The translations under genes were made by a program, and so were the position numbers. From assembly GCA_009695395.1 (NCBI GenBank), contig SIBB01000169.1, positions 1-7,296 on the forward strand: a stretch of DNA of 7,296 bases. The letters run 5' to 3'. This document shows, piece by piece, positions 1-5,759 of this stretch (position 1 is the first letter of the stretch; every line of letters begins with the position of its first letter). This stretch comes from Pedosphaera sp. (GTDB lineage Bacteria; Verrucomicrobiota; Verrucomicrobiia; Limisphaerales; SXTU01). The notes under the pieces were generated by a model that worked only from the letters and a program-made list of their open reading frames with translations, searched no databases and was not told the origin of the DNA.

Positions 1-1430
1 GAGACCACCCGCCCATGCACATCCGTGAGCCGTTGGTCGCGGCCGCCGAAGCGGAAGGTGAGGCGTTCGTGATGGAGGCCGAGCTGGTGGAGGATGGTCG
101 CGTGGAGGTCGTGAATGTCCACGCGGTTCGCGACGGCACTCATGCCCATCTCGTCCGTGGTGCCGTAGGTCATGCCGCCGCGCACGCCGCCGCCGGCCAT
201 GAAGATGGTGTAGCCGCTGACGTGGTGGTCGCGGCCATCCGTGCCCGCCGAGTGCGGCGTGCGGCCCATCTCGCCGGCCCACAGGATAAGCGTTTCGTCG
301 AGCAGGCCGCGCGCCTTCAGGTCACGGATGAGCGCGGCGACGGGCTGGTCGGTGATGCGGGCGTTCTCCTCGTGGCGCTTGCGCAACTCACCATGTTGAT
401 CCCACGGGGCGTTGTTGTTGTGCGTGAGCGGGCAGGTGACTTCGATGAAGCGCACGCCCGCCTCGACCATGCGGCGCGCCCGCAGGCATTGGAGCGCGTA
501 GAACTTGTCGAAGTCATTCGCGCGGTCCACGCCGTAGAGCCGCAGCGTCGCGGGGCTTTCGCCGGTCACGTCACAGAGCGAGGGCACGAGCGATTGCATC
601 CGCGCAGCAGTCTCGTAGTTCTTGATGGCAGACTCGATGGCGTCGGAGCCGCCGAGGGTCTTCGCGGTGGCCGAGTCTTGCTCGCGGAGGAAGTCCAGCT
701 TCGCGCGCTGCAACGCGGCGGGGTCGGCAGGCGTGATGTTGTCCACGGGCCGGCCCTTCGCGCGGACGGGCGTGGCCTGATGCGTCGCGGGCAGGAACGA
801 GCTGGCGAAGTTCTGCGAACCGCCGTTGGGCACCCAGTCGTTGTTGAGCAGCACGTAGCCGGGGAGTTGCTCGTTCTCCGTGCCGAGGCCGTAGGAAACC
901 CACGAGCCAAGGCTCGGAGCCGCGCCGATGCTGCGACCCGTGTGGAGCAGGAGGTTTTGCGCGCCGTGCAGCGGCGTCTCGCCAACCATCGAGCGGACCA
1001 CGCAAAGCTCATCCGCGACGCTGGCGATGTGCGGCAGGAGGTCGCTCACCCACAGGCCGGACTGGCCGCGCTGTTTGAACTCCCACTGATTCTTCAGCCA
1101 CTTGCGATTCGCGCTGACGCTTTGGGAAAGCTCGTCGGGCCGCCACTGTGCAGGCTGGCCGGTGCGCTTGGTCAGCTCGGGCTTGGGGTCGAACGTGTCC
1201 ACGTGCGACACGCCGCCATCCATGAAGAGGAAGATGACGTGCTTGGCGCGCGGGGCGAAGTGGGCTTGGGCGCGGCGGGCCTCGGCGCTGGCGACACGGT
1301 TGGCGAGGCCGGCGAAGGCGAGCCAGCCGAAGCCCAGGCTGGACTGCCGCAGAAAGCTTCGCCGCGTGGTCACGCCTGCGCGGCGGCCGGGGCAAAGTGG
1401 GTTCACAGAGAGGCCGGGTTCAGTGGACAT
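1..1430 (-). CDS. DUF1501 family protein with Tat-type signal (first copy), 3' end cut by window edge
   Basis: I translated this frame by hand: 476 complete codons are visible and no stop is reached before the left edge. The second DUF1501 copy in this window is 483 residues, and the visible part ends at a matching LTDVHGRVV, so probably fewer than ten residues are missing. The N-terminus has a twin-arginine motif (TTRRSFLRQ, residues 21-29), then a hydrophobic stretch and VASA, suggesting folded export by the Tat system. Family motifs follow: FMDGGVSHVDTFDPKPEL (69-86), LWVSDLLPHI (126-135), LDETLILWAGEMGRTP (377-392), GRDHH (399-403) and MAGGGVRGG (411-419). DUF1501 is related to the sulfatase/alkaline-phosphatase fold, but I cannot assign a substrate. 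The ATG at 1428-1430 is preceded by AAGGAG seven bases upstream and overlaps the PSD1 gene's end by 11 bases, so the two genes are probably translationally coupled. Family assignment is firm; biochemical function is unknown. Confidence 0.93.
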   Translation of the reverse strand, partial: MSTEPGLSVNPLCPGRRAGVTTRRSFLRQSSLGFGWLAFAGLANRVASAEARRAQAHFAPRAKHVIFLFMDGGVSHVDTFDPKPELTKRTGQPAQWRPDELSQSVSANRKWLKNQWEFKQRGQSGLWVSDLLPHIASVADELCVVRSMVGETPLHGAQNLLLHTGRSIGAAPSLGSWVSYGLGTENEQLPGYVLLNNDWVPNGGSQNFASSFLPATHQATPVRAKGRPVDNITPADPAALQRAKLDFLREQDSATAKTLGGSDAIESAIKNYETAARMQSLVPSLCDVTGESPATLRLYGVDRANDFDKFYALQCLRARRMVEAGVRFIEVTCPLTHNNNAPWDQHGELRKRHEENARITDQPVAALIRDLKARGLLDETLILWAGEMGRTPHSAGTDGRDHHVSGYTIFMAGGGVRGGMTYGTTDEMGMSAVANRVDIHDLHATILHQLGLHHERLTFRFGGRDQRLTDVHGRVV

Positions 1431-4400
1431 AGATGAACTCCTTCACGTTGAACAACGCGTGTGCCACGTCCTGCCAGACCGGCTGGCAGGCCATGAGAAC
1501 ACCGGGCGCGATACCGTGCAGTTCCGCCGACCGCGACGCCAACTTCACGAGGCGCGCCAGCTCTTCCTCGCGCGGCGGGCGGCCCAGCGCGGTGCCGAAC
1601 ATCGCCCTCGCCCGCGCTTCCGGGGACGCCGCTCCATCCTTCAGCACGCCTTCGCTCCAGTGCTTCGCCATCGCGAGGACGAACGGGTCGTTGAGCAGCG
1701 CGAGCGCCTGGTCGGGGACGTTCGTCACATCGCGCTTCCCGGTGGTGAGCTTGGGGATGGGTTGATTGAAGAGGGCAAGGAACTTAGGCGGCTCCATGAG
1801 GGTCATCTTCAAGTAGAGGCTGCGGCGGCCGACGCCGTCGAGCGGGCCGATGAAGAGCCGCTTCGCCGCGTCCTGCGCGGTGCGATACGGGTCAATCGGC
1901 TCGCCCCCCAGCGCCGGGTCCAGCCGACCCGACACCGCGAGCATCGCGTCGCGGACGGACTCGGCGTCGAGACGCTGCTGGGGGAAGTGATGCCAGAGGC
2001 GGTTCTCGGCATCGTTTGTGAGCGCCGCCGTGCTCGTCGTGCTGGCCTGCCGCCACGTCGCGGACGTGACCATGAGCTTCACCAACTTCTTGAGCGACCA
2101 GCCCTCGGCCACGAAACGCGCGGCGAGGTAGTCGAGCAACTCGGGATGAACCGGCCTCTCGCCGAGATGGCCGAAGTCATCGGGCGTGCGCACGAGGCCC
2201 TCGCCGAAGAGGTGCAGCCAGACGCGGTTGACGAAGACGCGGGCGGTGAGCGGGTTCGTTTCGCTGGCGATGCTGCGGGCGAGTTCGAGGCGGCCGCTGG
2301 AGTCGGGAAGAGTGCGAGTGGCCGGGCCGCCGAGCAGTCGGATGTTCCCGCGCGGCACGGCGTCGGCGAATTCGGTGTAGGCGCCGCGCACGCTGAGGCG
2401 TTCGTCGCGGCCCTCGTTCCAATCGTCCGCCGAGCCGATGGTGCGGTCGGGCTGGAGTCGCTTCTCGGTCGCGCGATAGGCGGCGACGAGCGGCGCGAGC
2501 GCGGCGTTGGTGGATTCGTTCGGCAGCCACTTGGCGGCGAGGGCTTCGTTGAGCAGGCGCACGTCCTCGCTGTCGCAGCGGTCCCCGGCCCAGCGCGTGA
2601 CGGCGGCGAGCAACGTGTCGGCAAGGCGCGCGGCGAGTTGCTCCTTCGACTCCGGCGCGGCCGCGCCGGCGAAGAGCGGGGCGAAGCGCGCGAGTTCATC
2701 CTGCGGACCTTTGCCAGCGGCGTGCTGGTAAACGCGCGTGAGGCCGAACCACGAGCGCTCGTCGGCCGCGTCGCTTTCCTTGAGGCCACCGTAGCCGGTG
2801 CGGGGCGGGAAGTAGTTGTTCAGCGACTTGGTGGCGAGTTCGAGATAGACGCGGCGGTGAGCGCTGGTGTCGTTGCCACCGGCGAGCTTGTCGAAATTGC
2901 CCGCGGTGAGCGTGAGCCACGCGGGCTGCGGCTGATTGAGGAACGCGAGGCGCTCGGAGTGGAAGGCTTGGTCCACGATGAAGGCACGGGCGGAGTGTTT
3001 TCCGGCAGCGTAGCCCGCCGAGAACGTCACCGGCGGACCCGGCGCGAAGAGCGGACTGCGCACCGCGCCCGCGAGCCGCGCGGACCACGCGTGCGACCAA
3101 CGGCCGGCGGGAAGCAGTTGCGCGAGCGCGGCCTCGCCCTCATCGGCCACAACGGGCTCGCCGTCGCGCACGAGGCCGTGCTTCAGGCCGAAGCCATCCC
3201 AGCGCCAGCCGCCGGAGCCGTCGGCGCGGGTGAAGTCGGCGAGCAAGGTGAGGTTCGTCTGGTTGGCAGCGACGCGCTGCTCGCGCTCGCGCTGGAACTC
3301 CTCGCGCAGTTTCGGCCACGCGGCGGCGAGGGCGACGCCGTTGGTAGAGCGCCGCAGCGTTTGCCGCCAGAGGGAAGCGAGTGAGTCGGGGAAGGTGGGG
3401 GAAGGCTTTTCGTCTGCCAGAAGCGCGGCGATTTTTGTCAGCACTGGTTCGCGAGAGTTGAGCCAGAGTTTCGCCAACTCAGCGCGCAGGGCTTGCTTGT
3501 GCCGACGCAGTTCGGCGAGCACTTCGAGATTCGGATCCACCGCGTCTGCGCAACGCACGCCCCAGCGGGTGCTCATGAAGATCCCGGCGAGCGCGTAGTA
3601 GTCGCGCTGGGAAACGGCATCGAGCTTGTGGTCGTGGCACTGGGCGCAGGCGACGGTGGTGCCGAGGAAACCCTTGCTGACGGTGTCGATTATGTTGGCG
3701 ATGGCTTCCTGCGTGACGCCTTCGGCCGCCGCGTTGTCGCCGTGCCGACGCTCGCCGAGGCGCAGCGACATGGGGCCGAGGATGGCTTCGTTCAAACCAG
3801 TGCGCGGGTCCACGCGAGGTGGGAGGAGGTCGCCGGCGAGTTGTTCGAGGGCAAGTTGCTTGAAGGGCACGTCGTCGTTGAAGGCGCGGACGAGGTAGTC
3901 GCGGTAACGCCACGCGTGCTTGGCGGGCGCGTCCCACTCGTAGCCGTGGGTGTCCGAGTAGTGGACGACATCCATCCAGTGCCGCGCCCAGCGCTCGCCG
4001 AAGTGCGGGCTGGCGAGCAGGGAATCCACGAGGCGCTCGTAGGCACTCTCACTTTCTCGCTTTCCCACCTGCTCACCTGCCCCGGCCGAAGCAGGTGGGA
4101 AAGTGGGAGAGTGAGAAAGTCTGATGGCGTGGACGAAAGTCTCGACCTCCTCCGGGCGCGGCGGCAGGCCCGTGAGGGCGAAGCTCAGCCGGCGTGCGAG
4201 GGTGCGAGGGTCAGCTTCTGGCGCGACGCGGAGTTTAGATTTCTCAAGGCCAGCGAGAACGAAGCGGTCGAGGTCCGTGCGGCACCAAGTGACTTGCTTC
4301 ACCGGCGGCAAGCTGGGCTGGCGGACCGGTTGCAGGCTCCACCACGCGGCACGTTTCTGAAACGCCTCCTCCGGCGAACTCTCCGCCGGCGCGGCGGACA

Positions 4401-4455
4401 GACGCGCCAGCCCGAGGCAGGCGGGAAGGAGGAGGATGAGCGCGGTTGGCTTCAA
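1420..4455 (-). CDS. DUF1549/DUF1553 (PSCyt2/PSD1) family secreted protein with one CxxCH motif
   Basis: The chosen reading gives 1011 residues. I see a signal-like N-terminus (basic K2, hydrophobic 5-19, SAAPA at 20-24), with C13 as a weak alternative lipobox (LPAC). A DUF1549-type region spans about 57-305, with RTDLDRFVLAGLE, LSFALTGLPP, HFGERWARHWMD and CAQCHDHK (270-277; bases 3634-3648 encode the CxxCH). A poorly conserved middle region (about 400-600) looks beta-rich and could be a LamG-like or carbohydrate-binding insert. A DUF1553 region spans about 725-1005, with NPLTARVFVNRVWLHLFG, RTPDDFGHLGERPVHPELLD, VTSATWRQ, QRLDAESVRDAMLAVSGRLD, TNVPDQALALLNDPFV and KEFIYVH at the end. CxxCH may bind haem, but that is inference. 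No separate N-terminal PSCyt1 domain is present. The start is TTG at 4453-4455, because the signal peptide begins there; a GTG at 4504-4506 is an alternative, and neither has a clear ribosome site. Upstream in-frame ATGs would run antisense through the pseudopilin gene. Residues 112-137 are a probable insertion. The substrate is unknown. Confidence 0.9.
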   Translation of the reverse strand: MKPTALILLLPACLGLARLSAAPAESSPEEAFQKRAAWWSLQPVRQPSLPPVKQVTWCRTDLDRFVLAGLEKSKLRVAPEADPRTLARRLSFALTGLPPRPEEVETFVHAIRLSHSPTFPPASAGAGEQVGKRESESAYERLVDSLLASPHFGERWARHWMDVVHYSDTHGYEWDAPAKHAWRYRDYLVRAFNDDVPFKQLALEQLAGDLLPPRVDPRTGLNEAILGPMSLRLGERRHGDNAAAEGVTQEAIANIIDTVSKGFLGTTVACAQCHDHKLDAVSQRDYYALAGIFMSTRWGVRCADAVDPNLEVLAELRRHKQALRAELAKLWLNSREPVLTKIAALLADEKPSPTFPDSLASLWRQTLRRSTNGVALAAAWPKLREEFQREREQRVAANQTNLTLLADFTRADGSGGWRWDGFGLKHGLVRDGEPVVADEGEAALAQLLPAGRWSHAWSARLAGAVRSPLFAPGPPVTFSAGYAAGKHSARAFIVDQAFHSERLAFLNQPQPAWLTLTAGNFDKLAGGNDTSAHRRVYLELATKSLNNYFPPRTGYGGLKESDAADERSWFGLTRVYQHAAGKGPQDELARFAPLFAGAAAPESKEQLAARLADTLLAAVTRWAGDRCDSEDVRLLNEALAAKWLPNESTNAALAPLVAAYRATEKRLQPDRTIGSADDWNEGRDERLSVRGAYTEFADAVPRGNIRLLGGPATRTLPDSSGRLELARSIASETNPLTARVFVNRVWLHLFGEGLVRTPDDFGHLGERPVHPELLDYLAARFVAEGWSLKKLVKLMVTSATWRQASTTSTAALTNDAENRLWHHFPQQRLDAESVRDAMLAVSGRLDPALGGEPIDPYRTAQDAAKRLFIGPLDGVGRRSLYLKMTLMEPPKFLALFNQPIPKLTTGKRDVTNVPDQALALLNDPFVLAMAKHWSEGVLKDGAASPEARARAMFGTALGRPPREEELARLVKLASRSAELHGIAPGVLMACQPVWQDVAHALFNVKEFIYVH
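1438..1443 (-). promoter_or_regulatory. Shine-Dalgarno site for the first DUF1501 gene
   Basis: On the minus strand AAGGAG lies seven bases before the ATG at 1430, an optimal spacing, and it fixes that start. It lies wholly inside the upstream PSD1 gene, where the same bases encode Lys-Glu of the C-terminal KEFIYVH. It is the only strong Shine-Dalgarno site I found ahead of any gene in this window. Confidence 0.8.
4045..4122. repeat. Palindromic element inserted in frame in the PSD1 gene
   Basis: Two 27-base arms, 4047-4073 and 4090-4116, are inverted copies matching at 24 of 27 positions around a 16-base loop. The inner 14 bases are perfect. As plus-strand RNA the three mismatches become G-U pairs, so all 27 positions can pair. 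The right arm is three tandem 8-base units (GTGGGAAA, GTGGGAGA, GTGAGAAA at 4095-4118), and the left arm carries three related units in inverted orientation. On the coding strand the segment is 26 codons (residues R112-S137). Of these, 15 end in A or T, against 2 of 26 codons just upstream and 2 of 28 just downstream. In the family, as I remember it, only a short linker separates the Phe-Val after LTGLPPRPEEVE from AYERLVD. I see no transposase and no clear target duplication. Confidence 0.75.
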
Positions 4456-4612
4456 TGCCGTGGGCAGATAAGTTTGATAAGACGTTCTCGCCAATGCCGC
4501 CCGCACTGATGCCGAACACGTGGCTGAGTCAGCATGTTGGACGAGACTGGGCCCGGTTTCATTGCGGGGCGATGGGAAAAGTAAGCGAGCCGCGGAAGCA
4601 GCGATCACGGGC

Positions 4613-4629
4613 GTCAAAAAAAGTTTGAC
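4613..4629. repeat. Short inverted repeat overlapping the pseudopilin promoter region
   Basis: GTCAAA (4613-4618) and TTTGAC (4624-4629) are perfect inverted copies separated by five bases (AAAAG). The right half overlaps the candidate -35 hexamer TTGACT. The position, 32 bases before the pseudopilin start and in the divergent region shared with the PSD1 gene, would suit an operator. A six-base arm next to an A-tract can also arise by chance. Confidence 0.3.
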
Positions 4630-4651
4630 TTGCCTTTCCTTGAGGGACAAT
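4625..4651 (+). promoter_or_regulatory. Candidate sigma70-type promoter for the pseudopilin-lipoprotein unit
   Basis: TTGACT at 4625-4630 matches five of six bases of the -35 consensus. GACAAT at 4646-4651 matches four of six of the -10 consensus with a 15-base spacer, which is short. Transcription from it would begin close to the ATG at 4661 and leave almost no leader, which fits the lack of a clear Shine-Dalgarno site (only GGAAG one base before the ATG). The rest of the 205-base divergent region, 4456-4660, shows no convincing promoter for the minus-strand PSD1 gene. Confidence 0.3.
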
Positions 4652-4660
4652 TTCGGAAGC

Positions 4661-5416
4661 ATGATCCCGCGATCCAGTGGCCGTTCCAAGGGCTTCACCT
4701 TGATCGAACTCCTCGTGGTCATCGCCATCATCGCGATCCTGGCGGGAATGCTGTTGCCGGCTTTGAGCAAGGCGAAGGCGAAGTCCCAAGGAACCTTGTG
4801 CAACAGCAACATGAAGCAGATCGGGCTGGCATATAAATTCTACGCGGACGACCACGACTCGAAGCTCGTCGAGTTTGGCAAAAACGGAAGCTCGATGGTC
4901 GGTAATTTTTGGATCAACAACCCCAGCTACACCTACTGGCCGGACCTGTTGCGGAGTTACTTGCAAAACCGGGAGATCGTCCATTGTCCCGAAGTGAAGG
5001 ACAACAGCCGCCTCGGCATAGGCATGACCTACACCGGGGGAACCGCCGGGATCGGTTTCCTCGGCGCGTCCACGAGCGTGCGGGAGCACCAAATAGCCCG
5101 TCCCGCAGAGACGGTCATTTACGGGGATAGTGCTGAGATATTACCAGCCACCGTCGTTTTGCCCGATCCCGATCAATGGATTCCGGACCCCGCCGGGAGC
5201 AGCCTGCAATACTTTCGAACTCCTGCCGCACCCGGAGCCACAGTGGTTTGGGCAGCGCCCAGCCCGGGCAACCCAAGGTCTGAACGGATGTTCAACCGGC
5301 ACAACAAGCGGACTAACACCGCGTTCGTGGACGGTCACAACGAGACCATCCCGGTCAGCAAGGTTGGCTTTCAATATCCCCCCGGCGATCCGCTGGCCAT
5401 GTGGGACCGCCAATGA
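4661..5416 (+). CDS. Type II secretion/type IV pilin-like protein with H-X9-DG motif
   Basis: This is a 251-residue pseudopilin. A short leader (MIPRSSGRSKG) ends at a prepilin peptidase site, GFTLIE at 11-16, with the mature Phe at 12 and the conserved Glu at mature position 5. A membrane helix follows (about 14-35, LLVVIAIIAILAGMLLPAL). The globular part holds CNSNMKQIGLAYKFYADDHD (47-66) and HCPEV (108-112). It ends with H214, nine residues, then D224-G225: exactly the H-X9-DG motif of pseudopilins expanded in Planctomycetota and Verrucomicrobiota. C47 and C109 might form a disulfide. The ATG at 4661 gives the normal short leader; the open frame reaches back to 4520, but that would add 47 unrelated residues. 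It is likely inserted in the inner membrane and processed by a prepilin peptidase encoded elsewhere. It overlaps the lipoprotein gene by four bases. Whether it builds a filament or another envelope structure cannot be told from sequence. Confidence 0.92.
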   Translation: MIPRSSGRSKGFTLIELLVVIAIIAILAGMLLPALSKAKAKSQGTLCNSNMKQIGLAYKFYADDHDSKLVEFGKNGSSMVGNFWINNPSYTYWPDLLRSYLQNREIVHCPEVKDNSRLGIGMTYTGGTAGIGFLGASTSVREHQIARPAETVIYGDSAEILPATVVLPDPDQWIPDPAGSSLQYFRTPAAPGATVVWAAPSPGNPRSERMFNRHNKRTNTAFVDGHNETIPVSKVGFQYPPGDPLAMWDRQ

Positions 5417-5742
5417 AGCTAGCCTGGCCAGCACTAGTGTTTCTCGCGGTCTGCCTCGCAACTGGCGGCTGCAATCGGAAGAAGAGCGGTGCTGCTGCCG
5501 CCATCCACCAGTTCTCACCCGAGGCGGTGCAGGAGGTCGTCGAGGCAGAAAAATCTCCCCAAGCTTCCCTAACGTTGCTGAACGAAACGCTGAAGGACTG
5601 GGTGCTGCGGCGGAACCAGTTTCCAACCGACCTGAACGAGTTCGTGACGGGTGGAATGCTGCCGAGACTTCCCGTCACGCCACCGGGCAAACGGTTCGTG
5701 ATGGATGTCCAGCAGCGTCGTGTGGTTCTGGCTGACAAGTGA
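5413..5742 (+). CDS. Small putative lipoprotein coupled to the pseudopilin
   Basis: This 109-residue protein starts at ATG 5413, which overlaps the pseudopilin stop as ATGA, so translation is probably coupled; no strong ribosome site is present. A basic residue (K2), a hydrophobic stretch (4-17) and Cys20 in ATGGC suggest a lipoprotein signal, although Thr at -3 is not the ideal lipobox residue. After an Ala-rich linker (27-30), a compact C-terminal half contains LTLLNETLKDWVLRRNQFP (53-71), then DLNEFVTGGMLPRLP and TPPGKRFVMD. This pattern of a helix, a Pro-Thr-Asp-Leu-Asn turn, LPxxPPGKxFxxD and a final strand resembles the core of small type II secretion pseudopilins, without a prepilin N-terminus. 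I recall similar small proteins in Verrucomicrobiota but know of no assigned function. The gene pairing suggests a role alongside the pseudopilin. It is a real gene because of the coupling, the signal and the codon use. Confidence 0.8.
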   Translation: MKLAWPALVFLAVCLATGGCNRKKSGAAAAIHQFSPEAVQEVVEAEKSPQASLTLLNETLKDWVLRRNQFPTDLNEFVTGGMLPRLPVTPPGKRFVMDVQQRRVVLADK

Positions 5743-5759
5743 AGTGCCGGCGGCAGCGC

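Noticed and set aside
15..1436. A 473-residue plus-strand open frame
   Set aside because: It is antisense to the first DUF1501 gene, which is fully recognisable in the minus-strand frame running off the left edge.
1102..3384. A 760-residue plus-strand open frame
   Set aside because: It lies antisense to PSD1. The predicted protein is Arg/Glu/Ala/Val-rich with no recognisable motif, while the minus strand carries unmistakable DUF1549/DUF1553 motifs. High GC at third positions removes stops from the opposite strand.
1420..4455. PSD1 as a lipoprotein anchored at Cys13
   Set aside because: LPAC has Pro at the -2 position and the hydrophobic stretch before it is short. Ordinary signal peptidase cleavage near SAAPA fits better, though it is not proven.
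3493..4509. A 338-residue plus-strand open frame
   Set aside because: It is antisense to the N-terminal half of PSD1 and lacks domain motifs or a plausible start.
4520..4660. Longer start for the pseudopilin
   Set aside because: It would place 47 unrelated residues ahead of a normal short prepilin leader, and it covers the probable promoter region.
4456..4812. N-terminal extension of PSD1 to the in-frame start at 4812
   Set aside because: The extra 119 residues would run antisense through the pseudopilin's membrane helix region and put the signal peptide in the middle of the protein.
5743..5759. Bidirectional terminator between the convergent genes
   Set aside because: Only a 4-bp stem (TGCC/GGCA) is visible, with no T-run on either side.
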